The notes: generated from the sequence alone by a model not told the origin. A DNA stretch of 64,000 bases from Xestospongia bergquistia (GCA_963965975.1 OZ014414.1:4687501-4751500), one strand, 5' to 3'. Positions 15,070-29,935 are shown, numbered from the stretch's first letter. Numbers and translations: made by a program.

Positions 15070-17330
15070 TGAGTGACGCTTATAAAGTAAACTGCTCTCT
15101 CTAAAGGACATTATGGCACTAACTAAATAAACAGCTATTAACAGTTTAGTAAGTTAGTTTGCATTAACGCTCTCACGTCTTTAAGTTAAAGACATTAGAA
15201 GGTTTAGACTATTGAGAGTACTTTATAAAGAAAACTGCACCGTCTAAAGGACTTTATGGCACTAACTAAATAAACAGCTATTAACAGTTTAGTAAGTTAG
15301 TTTGCATTAACACTCTAAAGTCTTTAAGTTAAAGGCTTGAGAAGGTTTAGACTATTGAGAGTAGTTTATAAAGTAAACTGCTCAGTCTGAAGGACTTTGC
15401 GGCACTAACTAAATAAACAGCTTTTAACAGTTTAGTAAGTTAGTTTGCTTTAACGCCCTAAAGTCTTTAAGTTAAAGACTTTAGAAGGTTTAGACTATTG
15501 AGAGAGTTTATAATGTAAACTGCTCAGTCTAAAAGACTTTATGGCACTAACTAAATAAACAGCTATTAACAGTTTAGTAAGTTAGTTTGCATTAACGCTC
15601 TAAAGTCTTTAAGTTAAAGACTTTAGAAAGTTTAGACTATTGAGTGACGCTTATAAAGTAAACTGCCCTCTCTAAAGCACATTATGGCACTAACTAAATA
15701 AACAGCTATTAACAGTTTAGTAAGTTAGTTTGCATTAACGCTCTAACGTCTTTAAGTTAAAGACATTAGAAGGTTTACACTATTGAGAGTACTTTATAAA
15801 GAAAACTGCTCAGTCTAAAGGACTTTATGGCACTAACTAAGTAAACAGCTATTAACAGTTTAGTAAGTTAGTTTGCATTAACACTCTAAAGTCTTTAAGT
15901 TAAAGACTTGAGAAGGCTTAGACTATTGAGAGTAGTTTATAAAGTAAACTGCTCAGTCTAATGGACTTTACGGCACTAACTAAATAAACTGCTTTTAACA
16001 GTTTAGTAAGTTAGTTTGCATTAACGCCCTAAAGTCTTTAAGTTAAAGACTTTAGAAGGTTTAGACTATTGAGAGAGTTTATAATGTAAACTGCTCAGTC
16101 TAAAAGACTTTATGGCACTAACTAAATAAACAGCTATTAACAGTTTAGTAAACTAGTTGCAATAACGCTCTAAAGTCTTTAAGTTAAAGACTTTAGAAGG
16201 TTTAGACTATTGAGTGACGCTTATAAAGTAAACTGATCTCTCTAAAGGACTTTATGGCACTAACTAAATAAACAGCTATTAACGGTTTAGTCAGTTAGTT
16301 TGCATTAACGCTCTAACGTCTTTAAGTTAAAGACATTAGAAGGTTTAGACTATTGAGAGTACTTTATAAAGAAAACTGCTCAGTCTAAAGGACTTTATGG
16401 CACTAACTAAATAAACAGCTATTAACAGTTTAGTAAGTTAGTTTGCATTAACACTCTAAAGTCTTTAAGTTAAAGACTTGAGAAGGTTTAGACTATTGAG
16501 AGAAGTTTATAAAGTAAACTGCTCAGTCTAAAGGACTTTACGGCACTAACTAAATAAACAGCTTTTAACAGTTTAGTAAGTTAGTTTGCATTAACGCCCT
16601 AAAGTCTTTAAGTTAAAGACTTTAGAAGGTTTAGACTATTGAGAGAGTTTATAATGTAAACTGCTCAGTCTAAAAGACTTTATCACACTAACTATATAAA
16701 CAGCTATTAACAGTTTAGTAAGTTAGTTTGCATTAACGCTCTAACGTCTTTAAGTTAAAGACTTTAGAAGGTTTAGACTATTGAGTGACGCTTATAAAGT
16801 AAACTGCTCTCTCTAAAGGACTTTATGGCACTAACTAAATAAACAGCTATTAACGGTTTAGTCAGTTAGTTTGCATTAACGCTCTAACGTCTTTAAGTTA
16901 AAGACATTAGAAGGTTTAGACTATTGAGAGTACTTTATAAAGAAAACTGCTCAGTCCAAAGGACTTTATGGCACTAACTAAATAAACAGCTATTAACGGT
17001 TTAGTAAGTTATTTTGCATTAACACTCTAAAGTCTTTAAGTTAAAGACTTGAGAAGGTTTAGACTATTGAGAGAAGTTTATAAAGTAAACTGCTCAGTCT
17101 AAAGGACTTTACGGCACTAACTAAATAAACAGCTTTTAACACTTTAGTAAGTTAGTTTGCATTAACGCCCTAAAGTCTTTAAGTTAAAGACTTTAGAAGG
17201 TTTAGACTATTGAGAGAGTTTATAATGTAAACTGCTCAGTCTAAAAGACTTTATCACACTAACTAAATAAACAGCTATTAACACTTTAGTAAGTTAGTTT
17301 GCATTAACGCTCTAACGTCTTTAAGTTAAA
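15070..17330. repeat. 4-monomer higher-order repeat, period about 571 bp
   Basis: GAGTGACGCTTATAAAG occurs at 15,071, 15,642, 16,212 and 16,783, that is every 570-571 bp. Each unit also carries the shortened GAGAGAGTTTATAATG monomer and a CTAACGTC monomer in the same order. About four units are present. Confidence 0.85.
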
Positions 17331-18809
17331 GACATTTGAAGGTTTAAACTATTGAGAGAAGTTTATAAAGTAAACTGCTCAGTCTAAAGGACTTAATGGG
17401 ACTAACTAAGCATTCAGTTATTAACGGCTTAGTAAGTTAGTTTGCATTAACACTTTAAAGTCTTTAAGTTAAAGACTTTAGAAGGTTTAGACTATTGAGA
17501 GAAGTTTATAAAGTAAACTGCTCAGTCTAAAGGACTTTATGGCACTAACTAAATAAACAGCTATTAACAGTTTAGTAAGTTAGTTTGCATTAACGCTGTA
17601 AAGTCTTTAAGGTAAAGTCATTAGAATGTTTAGACTATTGAGAGAAGTTTATAAAGTAAACTGCTCAGTCTAAAGGACTCTATGGCACTAACTAAATAAA
17701 CAGCTATTAACAGTTTAGTAAGTTAGTTTGAATTAACGCTCTAAAGTCTTTAAGTTAAAGACTTTTGTAGGTTTAAACTATTGAGAGAAGTTTATAAAGT
17801 AAACTGCTCAGTCTAAAAGACTCAATGGGACTAACTAAGCATTCAGTTATTAACAGTTTAGTGAGTTAGTTTGCATTAACGATCTAAAGTCTTTAAGTTA
17901 AAGACTTTAGAAGGTTTAGACTGTTGAGAGCAGTTTATAAAGTAAACTGCTCAGTCTAAAGGACTTTATGGCACTAACTAAATAAACAGCTATTAACAGT
18001 TTAGTAAGTTACTTTGCATTAACACTCCAAAGTCATTCAGTTAAAGACTTTCGAAGGTTTAGACTATTGAGTGAAGCTTAAAAAATAAACTGCTCTGTCT
18101 AAAGAACTTTATGGCACTAAGTAAATAAACAGCTATTATCAATATAGTAAGTTAGTTTTCATTAACGGTCTAAAGTCATTATGTTTAAGACTTTAGAAGC
18201 TTTAGACTATTGAGAGAAGTTTATAAAATAAACTGCTCAGTCTAAAGGACTTTATGGCACTAACTAAATAAACAGCTATTAACAGTTTAGTAAGTTAGTT
18301 TGCATTAACGCTCTAACGTCTTTAAGTTAAAGACTTTAGAAGGTTTAGACTATTGAGAGAAGGTTATCAAGTAAACTGCTCAGTCTAAAGGACTTTATTG
18401 CACGAACTAATAAAGAGCAATTAACAGTTTTGTAAGTTATTTTGCTTTAACGCTCTAAAGTCTTTAAGTTAAAGATATTAGAATGTTTATACTATTGAGA
18501 GAAGTTTATAAAGTAAACTGATCAGTCTAAAGGACTTTATGGCACTAACTAAATAAACAGCTATTAACAGTTTAGTAAGTAAGTTTGCATTAACACTCTA
18601 AAGTCATTAAGTTAAAGACTTTAGAAGGTTTAGACTATTGAGTGAAGCTTACGAAATAAAAAGCTCTGTCTAAAGAACTTTATGGCACTAACTAAATAAA
18701 CAGCTATTAACAGTTTAGTAAGTTAGTTTGCATTAACGCTCTAAAGGCTTTATGTTAAAGACTTTAGAAGCTTTAGACTATTGAGAGAAGTTTATAAAGT
18801 AAAATGCTC

Positions 18810-19930
18810 AGTCTAAAGGACTTTATGGCACTAACTAAATAAACAGCTATTAACAGTTTAGTAAGTTAGTTTGCATTAACGCTCTAATGTCTTTAAGTTA
18901 AAAACTTTAGAAGGTTTAGACTATTGAGAGAAGTTTATAAAGTAAACTGCTAAGTCTAAAGGACTTTATGGCACTAACTAAATAAACAGCTATTAACAGT
19001 TTAGTAAGTTAGTTTGCATTAACGCTCTAAAGTCTTTAAGTTAAAGACTTTAGAAGGTTTATAATATTGAGAGAAGTTTATAAAGTAAACTGCTCAGTCT
19101 AAAGGACTTTATGGCACTAACAAAATAAACAGCTATTAGCAGTTTAGTAAGTTAGTTTGCATTAACGCTCTAAAGTGTTTAAGTTAAAGACTTTAGAAGG
19201 TTTAGACTATTGAGTGAAGCTTATAAAGTAAACTGCTCTCTCTAAAGGATTTTATGTCACTAACTAAATAAACTGCTATTAACAGTTTAGTAAGTTAGTT
19301 TGCATTAACGCTCTAAAGTCTTTAAGTTAAAGACTTTAGAAGGTTTAGACTATTGAGAGAAGTTTATAAAGTAAACTGCTCAGTCTAAAGGACTTTATGG
19401 CACTAACTAAATAAACAGCTATTAACAGTTTAGTAAGTTAGTTTGCATTAACGCTCTAATGTCTTTAAGTTAAAAACTTTAGAAGGTTTAGACTATTGAG
19501 AGAAGTTTATAAAGTAAACTGCTAAGTCTAAAGGACTTTATGGCACTAACTAAATAAACAGCTATTAACAGTTTAGTAAGTTAGTTTGCATTAACGCTCT
19601 AAAGTCTTTAAGTTAAAGACTTTAGAAGGTTTAGAATATTGAGAGAAGTTTATAAAGTAAACTGCTCAGTCTAAAGGACTTTATGGCACTAACAAAATAA
19701 ACAGCTATTAGCAGTTTAGTAAGTTAGTTTGCATTAACGCTCTAAAGTGTTTAAGTTAAAGACTTTAGAAGGTTTAGACTATTGAGTGACGCTTATAAAG
19801 TAAACTGCTCTCTCTAAAGGATTTTATGTCACTAACTAAATAAACTGCTATTAACAGTTTAGTAAGTTAGTTTGCATTAACGCTCTAAAGTCTTTAAGTT
19901 AAAGACTTTAGAAGGTTTAGACTATTGAGA
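18810..19930. repeat. 4-monomer duplication, period 572 bp
   Basis: GCTCTAATGTC followed by TTAAAAACTTTAG lies at 18,881 and 19,453. GGATTTTATGTCAC follows at 19,248 and about 19,819. The two units are nearly identical by eye, so the duplication is recent. Confidence 0.8.
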
Positions 19931-20939
19931 GATGTTTATAAAGTAAACTGCTCAGTCTAAAGGACTTTATGGCACTAACTAAATAAACAGCTATTAACAG
20001 TTTAGTAAGTTAGTTTGCATTAACGCTCTAAAGTCTTTAACTTAAAGACTTTAGAAGCTTTAGACTATTGAGAGAAGTTTATAAAGTAAACTGCTCAGTC
20101 TAAAGGACTTTATGGCACTAACTAAATAAACAGCTATTAACAGTTTAGTAAGTTAGTTTGCATTAACGCTCTAAAGTCTTTAAGTTAAAGACTTTAGAAG
20201 GTTTAGACTATTGAGAGAAGTTTATAAAGTAAACTGCTCAGTCTAAAGGACTTTATGGCAATAACTAAATAAACAGCTATTAACAGTTTAGTAAGTTAGT
20301 TTGCATTAACGCTCTAAAGTCTTTAAGGTAAAGACTTTAGAAGGTTTAGACTATTGAGAGAAGCTTATAAAGTAAAGTGCTCAGTCTAAAGGACTTTATA
20401 GCACTAACTAAATAAGCAGCTATATACAGTTTAGTAAGTTAGTTTGCATTAACGCTCTAAAGTCTTTAAGTTAAAGACTTTAGAAGGTTTAGACTATTGA
20501 GAGAAGTTTATAAAGTAAACTGCTCAGTCTAAAGGACTTTATGGCACTAACTAAATAAACAGCTATTAACAGTTTAGTAAGTTAGTTTGCATTAACGCTC
20601 TAAAGTCATTAAGTTAAAGAGTTTAGAAGGTTTTGACTATTGAGAGAATTTTATAAAGTAAACTGCTCTCTGTAAAGGATTTTATGTCGCTAACTAAATA
20701 AACTACTATTAACAGTTTAGTAAGTTAGTTTGCATTAACGCTCTAAAGTCTTTAAGTTAAAGACTTTAGAAGGGTTAGACTATTGAGAAAAAAGTTTATA
20801 ACATAAACTGCTCAGTCTAAAGGACTCTATGGCACTAACTAAATAAACAGCTATTAACAGTTTAGTAAGTTAGTTTGCATTAACGCTCTAAAGTCTTCAA
20901 GTCAAAGACTTTAGAAGGTTTAGATTATTGAGAGAAGTT

Positions 20940-23900
20940 TATAAAGTAAACTGCTCAGTCTAAAGGACTTTATGTCACTAACTAAATGAACAGCAATTAA
21001 CAGTTTAGTAGGTAAGTTTGCATTAACACTTTAAAGTCATTAAGTTAAAAACTTTAGAAGGTTTAGACTATTGAGTGAATCTTACAAAATAAACTGCTCT
21101 GTCTAAAGGACTCTATGGCACTAACTAAATAAGCAGCTATTAACAGTTTAGTAAGTTATTTTGCATTAACCCTCAAAAGTCTTTAAGTGAAAGACTTTAG
21201 AGGGTTTAGACTATTGAGAAATGTTTATAAAGTAAACTGCTCAGTCTAAAGGACTCTATGGCACTAACTAAATAAACAGCTATTAACAGTTTAGTAAGTT
21301 ACTTCGCATTAACGCTCTAAAGTCTTTAAGTTAAAGACTTTAGAAGGTTTAGACTATTTAGTGACGCTTATGAAGTAAACTCCTCTGTCTAAAGGACTTT
21401 ATGGCACTAACTAAATAAACAGCTATTAACAGTTTAGTAAGTTAGTTTGCATTAACGCTCTAACGTCTTTAAGTTAAAGGCTTTAGAGTGTTTAGACTAT
21501 TGAGATATTTTTTTAAAGTAAACTGCTCTCTCTAAAGGACTTCATGGCACTAACTAAATAAACAGCTATTAACGGTTTAGTAAGTTAGTTGGCTTTATCG
21601 CTCTTAAGTCTTTAAGTTAAAGACTTTAGAAGGTTTAGACTATTGAGAGAAGTTTATAAAGTAAACTGCTCAGTCTAAAGGACTTTATGGCACTAACTAA
21701 ATAAACAGCTATTAACAGTTTAGTAAGTTAGTTTGCATTAACGCTCTAAAGTCTTTAAGTTAAAGACTTTAGAAGGTTTAGACTATTGAGAGAAGTTTAT
21801 AAAGTAAACTGCTCAGTCTAAAGGACTTTATGGCACTAACAAAATAAACAGCTATTAACAGTTTAGTAGGTTAGTTTGCATTAACGCTCTAAAGTCATTA
21901 AGTTAAAGACTTTAGAAGGGTTAGACTATTGAGAAAAGTTTATAAAGTAAACTGCTCAGTCTAAAGGACTCTATGGCACTAACTAAATAAACAGCTATTA
22001 ATAGTTTAGTAAGTAAGTTTGCATTAACGCTCTAAACTCTTTAAGTCAAAGACTTTAGAAGGTTTAGACTATTCAGAGAAGTTTATAAAGTAAACTGCTC
22101 AGTCTAAAGGACTTTATGGCAATAACTAAAGGAACAGCAATTAACAGTTTAATAAGTAAGTTTGCATTAACAATCTAAAGTCATTAAGTTAAAAACTTTA
22201 GAAGGTTTAGACTATTGAGTGAATCTTACAAAATAAACTGCTCTGTCTAAAGGACTTTATGGCACTAACTAAATAAGCAGCTATTAAAAGTTTAGTAAGT
22301 TAGTTTGCATTAACGCTCTAAAGTCTTTAAGTTAAAGACTTTAGAAGGTTTAGACTATTGAGAGAAGTTTATAAAGTAAACTGCTAAGTCTAAAAGACTT
22401 TATGGCACTAAATAAATAAACAGCTATTAACAGTTTAGTAAGTTAGTTTGACTTAACACTCTAAAGTCTTTAAGTTAAAGACTTTAGAAGGTTTAGATTA
22501 TTGAGAGAAGTTTATAAAGAAAACTGCTCAGTCTAAAGGACTTTATGTCACCAACTAAATGAACAGCAATTAACAGTTTAGTAGGTAAGTTTGCATTAAC
22601 ACTTTAAAGTCATTAAGTTAAAAACTTTAGAAGGTTTAGACTATTGAGTGAATCTTACAAAATAAACTGCTCTGTCTAAAGGACTCTATGGCACTAACTA
22701 AATAAGCAGCTATTAACAGTTTAGTAAGTTATTTTGTATTAACGCTCTAAAGTCTTTAAGTGAAAGACTTTAGAGGGTTTAGACTATTGAGAAAAGTTTA
22801 TAAAGTAAACTGCTCAGTCTAAAGGACTCTATGGCACTAACTAAATAAACAGCTATTAACAGTTTAGTAAGTTAGTTTGCATTAACGCTCTAAATTCTTT
22901 AAGTTAAAGGCTTTAGAGTGTTTAGACTATTGAGATAAGTTTTTAAAGTAAACTGCTCTCTCTAAAGGACTTCATGGCACTAACTAAATAAACAGCTATT
23001 AACGGCTTAGTAAGTTAGTTGGCTTTATCGCTCTTAAGTCTTTAAGTTAAAGACTTTAGAAGGTTTAGACTATTGAGAGAAGTTTATAAAGTAAACTGCT
23101 CAGTCTAAAGGACTTTATGGCACTAACTAAAAAAACAGCTATTAACAGTTTAGTAAGTTAGTTTGCATTAACGCTCTAAAGTCTTTAAGTTAAAGACTTT
23201 AGAAGGTTTAGACTATTGAGAGAAGTTTATAAAGTAAACTGCTCAGTCTAAAGGACTTTATGGCACTAACTAAATAAACAGCTATTAACAGTTTAGTAGG
23301 TTAGTTTGCATTAACGCTCTAAAGTCATTAAGTTAAAGACTTTAGAAGGGTTAGACTATTGAGAAAAGTTTATAAAGTAAACTGCTCAGTCTAAAGGACT
23401 CTATGGCACTAACTAAATAAACAGCTATTAATAGTTTAGTAAGTTAGTTTGCATTAACGCTCTAAAGTCTTTAAGTCAAAGACTTTAGAAGGTTTAGACT
23501 ATTGAGAGAAGTTTATAAAGTAAACTGCTCAGTCTAAAGGACTTTATGGCACTAACTAAATGAACAGAAATGAACAGTTTAATAAGTAAGTTTGCATTAA
23601 CAATCTAAAGTCATTAAGTTAAAAACTTTAGAAGGTTTAGACTATTGAGTGAATCTTACAAAATAAACTGCTCAGTCTAAAGGACTCTATGGCACTAACT
23701 AAATAAACAGCTATTAATAGTTTAGTAAGTTAGTTTGCATTAACGCTCTAAAGTCTTTAAGTCAAAGACTTTAGAAGGTTTAGACTATTCAGAGAAGTTT
23801 ATAAAGTAAACTGCTCAGTCTAAAGGACTTTATGGCACTAACTAAATGAACAGAAATTAACAGTTTAATAAGTAAGTTTGCATTAACAATCTAAAGTCAT

Positions 23901-23960
23901 TAAGTTAAAAAGTTTAGAAGGTTTAGATTATTGAGTGAATCTTACAAAAGAAACTGCTCT
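20940..23960. repeat. 10-11-monomer duplication with a 2-monomer add-on
   Basis: AACGG(T/C)TTAG with TTGGCTTTATCGCTCTT lies at 21,571 and 23,001 (1,430 bp, ten monomers). The earlier marker TGAACAGCAATTAAC with GTAGGTAAG lies about 1,574 bp apart (near 20,983 and 22,557), so one copy holds one extra monomer. TGAACAGAAAT at 23,561 and 23,847 marks a further two-monomer duplication. Confidence 0.75.
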
Positions 23961-25254
23961 GTCTCAAGGACTTTATGGCACTAACTAAATAAGCAGCTAT
24001 TAACAGTTTAGTAAGTTAGTTTGCATTAACGCTCTAAAGTCTTTAAGTTAAAGACTTTAGAAGGTTTAGACTATTGAGAGAAGTTTATAAAGTAAACTGC
24101 TAAGTCTAAAAGACTTTATGGCACTAAATAAATAAACAGCTATTAACAGTTTAGTAAGTTAGTTTGCATTAACACTCTAAAGTCTTTAAGTTAAAGACTT
24201 TAGAAGTTGTAGACTATTGAGAGAAGTTTATAATGTTAACTGCTCAGTCTAAAGGACTTTATGGCACTAAGTAAATAAACAGCTATTAACAGTTTAGTAA
24301 GTTAGTTCGCATTAACGCTCTAAAGTCTTTAAGTTAAAGACTTTACAAGGTTTAGACTATTGACAGAAGTTTATAAAGTAAACTGCTCAGTCTAAAGGAC
24401 TTTATGGCACTAACTAAATAAACAGCTATTAACAGTTTAGTAAGTTAGTTTGCATTAACGCTCTAAAGTCTTTAAGTTAAAGACTTTAGAAGGTTTAGAC
24501 TATTGAGAGAAGGTTATAAAGTAAACTGCTCAGTCTAAAGGACTTTATTGCACTAACTAATAAAGAGCTATTAACAGTTTTGTAAGTTATTTTGCTTTAA
24601 CGCTCTAAAGTCTTTAAGATAAAGACTTTAGAAGGTTTAGACTATTGAGAGAAGTTTATAAAGTAAACTGCTCAGTCTAAAGGACTTTCTGGCACTAACT
24701 AAATAAACAGCTATTAACAGTTTAGTAAGTTAGTTTGCATTAACGCTCTATAGTCTTTAAGTTAAAGACTTTAGAAGGTTTAGACTATTGAGAGAAGTTT
24801 ATAAAGTAAACTGCTAAGTCTAAAAGATTTTATGGCACTAACTAAATAAACAGCTATTAACAGTTTAGTAAGTTAGTTTGCATTAACTCTCTAAAGTCTT
24901 TAAGTTAAGGACTTTAGAAGTTGTAGACTATTGAGAGAAGTTTATAATGTTAACTGCTCAGTCTAAAGGACTTTATGGCACTAACTAAATAAACAGCTAT
25001 TAACAGTTTAGTAAGTTAGTTTGCATTAACGCTCTAAAGTCTTTAAGTTAAAGACTTTAGAAGGTTTAGGCTATTGAGAGAAGTTTATAAAGTAAACTGC
25101 TCAGTCTAAAGGACTTTATGCCACTAACTAAATAAACAGCTATTAACAGTTTAGTAAGTAAGTTTGCATTAACACTCTTAAGTCATTAAGTTAAAAACTG
25201 TAGAAGGTTTAGACTATTGAGTGAATCTTACAAAATAAACTGCTCTGTCTAAAG

Positions 25255-25300
25255 GACTTTATGGCACTAACTTTAGAATGTTTAGACTATTGAGAGAAGT
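25255..25300. repeat. Recombinant monomer with a 70-bp deletion
   Basis: ACTAACT (consensus base 127) is joined directly to TTTAGAATG (base 55 of the next unit). About 70 bp, half a monomer, is missing. The three bases ACT are shared by both sides of the junction, which suits a slippage or short-homology event. Phase of the array is shifted only here. Confidence 0.8.
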
Positions 25301-26139
25301 TTATAAAGTAAACTGCTCAGTCTAAAAGACTTTATGGCACTAACTAAATAAACAGCTATTAACAGTTTAGTAAGTTAGTTTGCATTAACGCTATAAAGTC
25401 TTTAAGTTAAAGACTTTAGAATGTTTAGACTATTGAGAGAAGTTTATAAAGTAAACTGCTAGGTCTAAAGGACTTTATGGCACTAACTAAATAAACAGCT
25501 ATTAACAGTTTAGTAAGTTAGTTTGCATTAACGCTCTAAAGTCTTTAAGTCAAAGACTTTAGAAGGTTTAGACTATTGAGAGAAGTTTATAAAGTAAACT
25601 GCTCAGTCTAAAGGACTTTATGGCACTAACTAAATAAACAGCTATTAACAGTTTAGTAAGTTAGTTTGCATTAACGCTCTAAAGTCTTTAAGTTAAAGAC
25701 TTTAGAAGGTTTAGACTATTGAGAGAAGGTTATCAAGTAAACTGCTCAGTCTAAAGGACTTTATTGCACTAACTAATAAAGAGCTATTAACAGTTTTGTA
25801 AGTTATTTTGCTTTAACGCTCTAAAGTCTTTAAGTTAAAAACTTTAGAAGGTTTAGACTATTGAGAGAAGTTTATAAAGTAAACTGCTCAGTCTAAAGGA
25901 CTTTATGGCACTATCTAAATAAACAGCTATTAACAGTTTAGTAAGTTAGTTTGCATTAACGCTCTAAAGTCTTTAAGTTAAAGACTTTAGAAGGTTTAGA
26001 CTATTGAGAAAAGTTTATAAAGTAAACTGCTCAGTCTAAAGGACTCTATGGCACTAACTAAATAAACAGCTATTAACAGTTTAGTAAGTTAGTTTGCATT
26101 AACGCTCTAAAGTCTTTAAGTCAAAGACTTTAGAAGGTT

Positions 26140-28080
26140 TAGACTATTGAGAGTAGTTTATAATGTAAACTGCTCAGTCTAAAGGACTTTATGGCACTAA
26201 CTAAATGAACAGCAATTAACAGTTTAGTAAGTAAGTTTGCATTAACATTTTAAAGTCATTAAGTTAAAAACTTTGGAAGGTTTAGCCTATTGAGTGAATC
26301 TTACAAAATAAACTGCTCTGCCTAAAGGACTTTATGGCACTAACTAAATAAGCAACTATTAACAGTTTAGTAAGTTAGTTTTCATTAACACTCTAAAGTC
26401 TTTAAGTTAAAGACTTTAGAAGTTATAGACTATTGAGAGAAGTTTATAAAGTAAACTGCTCAGTCTAAAGGACTTTATGGCACTAACTAAATAAACAGCT
26501 ATTAACAGTTTAGTAAGTTAGTTTGCATTAACGCTCTAAAGTCTTTAAGTTAAAGACTTTAGAAGGTTTAGACTATTGAGAGAAGTTTATAAAGTAAACT
26601 GCTCAGTCTAAAGGACTCTATGGCACTAACTAAATAAACAGCTATTAACAGTTTAGTAAGTTAGTTTGCATTAACGCTCTAAAGTCTTTAAGTCAAAGAC
26701 TTTAGAAGGTTTAGACTATTGAGAGAAGTTTATAAAGTAAACTGCTCAGTCTAAAGGACTTTATGGCACTAACTAAATGAACAGCAATTAACAGTTTAGT
26801 AAGTAAGTTTGCATTAAGATTTTAAAGTCATTAAGTTAAAAACTTTAGAAGTTTTAGCCTATTGAGTGAATCTTACAAAATAAACTGCTCTGCCTAAAGG
26901 ACTTTATGGCACTAACTAAATAAGCAACTATTAACAGTTTAGTAAGTTAGTTTGCATTAACGCTCTAAAGTCTTTAAGTTAAAGACTTTAGAAGGTTTAG
27001 ACTATTGAGAGAAGTTAATAATGTAAACTGCTCAGTCTAAAAGACTTTTGGCACTAACTAAATAAACAGCTATTAACAGTTTAGTAAGTTAGTTTGCATT
27101 AACACTCTAAAGTCTTTAAGTTAAAGACTTTAGAAGTTATAGATTATTGAGAGAAGTTTATAAAGTAAACTGCTCAGTCTAAAGGACTTTATGGCACTAA
27201 CTAAATGAACAGCAATTAACAGTTTGGTAAGTAAGTTTGCATTAACACTCTAAAGTCATTAAGTTAAAAACTTTAGAAGGTTTAGCCTATTGAGTGAATC
27301 TTACAAAATATACTGCTCAGTCTAAAAGACTTTGTGGCACTAACTAAATAAACAGCTATTAACAGTTTAGTAAGTTAGTTTGCATTAACACTATAAAGTC
27401 TTTAAGTTAAAGACTTTAGAAGTTATAGACTATTGAGAGGAGTTTATAAAGTTAACTGCTCAGTCTAAAGGACTTTATGGCACTAACTAAATAAACATCT
27501 ATTAAGAGTTTAGTAAGTTAGTTTTCCTTAACGCTCTAAAGTCTTTAAGTTAAAGACTTTAGAAGTTTTAGACGATTGAGAGGAGTTTATAAAGTAAACT
27601 GCTCAGTCTAGAGGACTTTATGGCACTAACTAAATGAACAGAAATTAACAGTTTAGTAAGTAAGTTTGCATTAACACTCTAAAGTCATTAAGTTAAAAAC
27701 TTTAGAAGGTTTAGCCTATTGAGTGAATCTTACAAAAAAAAATGCTCTGTCTAAAGGACTTTATGGCACTAACTAAATAAGCAACTATTAACAGTTTAGT
27801 AAGTTAGTTTGCATTAACGCTCTAAAGTCTTTAAGTTAAAGACTTTAGAAGGTTTAGACTATTGAGAGAAGTTTATAAAGTAAATTGCTCAGTCTAAAAG
27901 ACTTTGTGGCACTAACTATATAAACAGCTATTAACAGTTTAGTAAGTTTGTTTGCATTAACACTCTAAAGTCTTTAAGTTAAAGACTTTAGAAGTTATAG
28001 ACTATTGAGAGAAGTTTATAAAGTTAACTGCTCAGTCTAAAGGACTTTATGGCACTAACTAAATAAACATCTATTAAGAG
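26140..28080. repeat. 4-monomer higher-order repeats, period 572 bp
   Basis: TGAACAGCAATTAACAG lies at 26,206, 26,778 and about 27,207 (572, then 429 bp). GACTTTGTGGCAC lies at 27,328 and 27,900 (572 bp). The monomer with TTAGAAGTTATAGACTATTG recurs with these. The blocks grade into each other, so the limits are approximate. Confidence 0.65.
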
Positions 28081-29935
28081 TTTAGTAAGTTAGTTTTCAT
28101 TAACGCTCTAAAGTCTTTAAGTTAAAGACTTTAGAAGGTTTAGACTATTGAGAGAAGTTTATAAAGTAAACTGCTCAGTCTAAAGGACTTTATGGCACTA
28201 ACTAAATAAACAGCTATTAAGAGCTTAGTACGTTAGCTTGCATTAACATTCTAAAGTCATTAAGTTAAAAACTTTAGAAGGTGTAGACTTTTGTGAGAAG
28301 TTTATAAAGTAAACTGCTAAGTCTAAAGGACTTTATGGCACTTACTAAATAAACAGCTATTAACAGTTTAGTAAGTAAGTTTGCATTAACACTCTAAAGG
28401 CATCAAGTTAAAAACTTTAGAAGGTTTAGACTATTGAGTGAATCGTACAAAATAAACTGCTCTGTCTAAAGGACTTTATGGCACTAACTAAATAAGCAGC
28501 TATTAACAGTTTAGTAAGTTCGTTTGCATTAACGCTCTATAGTCTTTAAGTTAAAGACTTTAGAAGGTTTAGACTATTGAGAGAAGTTTGTAAAGTAAAC
28601 TGCTAAGTCTAAAAGACTTTATGGCACTAACTAATTAAACAGCTGTTAACAGTTTAGTAAGTTAGTTTGCATTAACACTCTAAAGTCTTTAAGTTAAAGA
28701 CTTTAGAAGTTGTAGACTATTGAGAGAAGTTTATAATGTTAACTGCTCATTCTAAAGGACTTTATGGCACTAACTAAATAAACAGCTATTAACAGTTTAG
28801 TAGGTTAGTTTGCATTAACGCTCTAAAGTCTTTAAGTTAAAGACTTTAGAAGGTTTAGACTATTGAGAGAAGTTTATAAAGTAAATTGCTCAGTCTAAAG
28901 GACTTTATGGCACTAACTAAATAAACAGCTATTAACAGTTTAGTAAGTTAGTTTGCATTAACGCTCTAAAGTCTTTAAGTTAAAGACTTTAGAAGGTTTA
29001 GACTATTGAGAGAAGTTTATAAAGCAAATTGCTCAGTCTAAAGGACTTTATGGCACTAACTAAATAAACAGCTATTAACAGTTTAGTAGGTTAGTTTGCA
29101 TTAACGCTCTAAAGTCTTTAAGTTAAAGACTTTAGAAGGTTTAGACTATTGAGAGAAGTTTATAAAGAAACTGCTCAGTCTAAAGGACTTTATGGCACTA
29201 ACTAAATAAACAGCTATTAACTATTTTAGTAAGTTAGTTTGCATTAACGCTCTAAAGTCTTTAAGTTAAAGACGTTAGAAGGTTTAGACTATTGAGTGAA
29301 GCTTGCAAAATAAACTGCTCTGTCTAAAGAACATTATGGCACTAACTAAATAAACAGCTATTAACAGTTTAGTAAGTTAGCTTGCATTAACGCCCTAAAG
29401 TCTTTATGTTAAAGACTTTAGAAGCTTTAGACTATTGTGAGAAGTTTATAAAGTAAACTGCTAAGTCTAAAGGACTTTATGGCACTTACTAAATAAACAG
29501 CTATTAACAGTTTAGTAAGTTTGTTTGCATTAACGCTCTAACGTCCTTAAGTTAAAGACTTTAGAGGGTTTAGACTGTTGAGATAAGTTTATAAAGTAAA
29601 CTGCTCAGTCTAAAGGACTTTATGGCACTAACTAAATAAACTGCTATTAACAGTTTAGTAAGTTAGTTTGCATTAACGCTCTAAAGTCTTTAAGTTAAAG
29701 ACTTTAGAAGGTTTAGACTATTGAGAGAAGTTTATAAAGTAAACTGCTCAGTCTAAAGGACTTTATGGCACTAACTAAATAAACAGCTATTAACAGTTTA
29801 GTAAGTTAGTTTGCGTTAACGCTCTAAAGTCTTTAAGTTAAAGACTTTAGAAGGTTTAGACTATTGAGAGAAGTTTATAAAGTAAACTGCTCAGTCTAAA
29901 GGACTTTATGGCACTAACTAAATAAACAGCTATTA

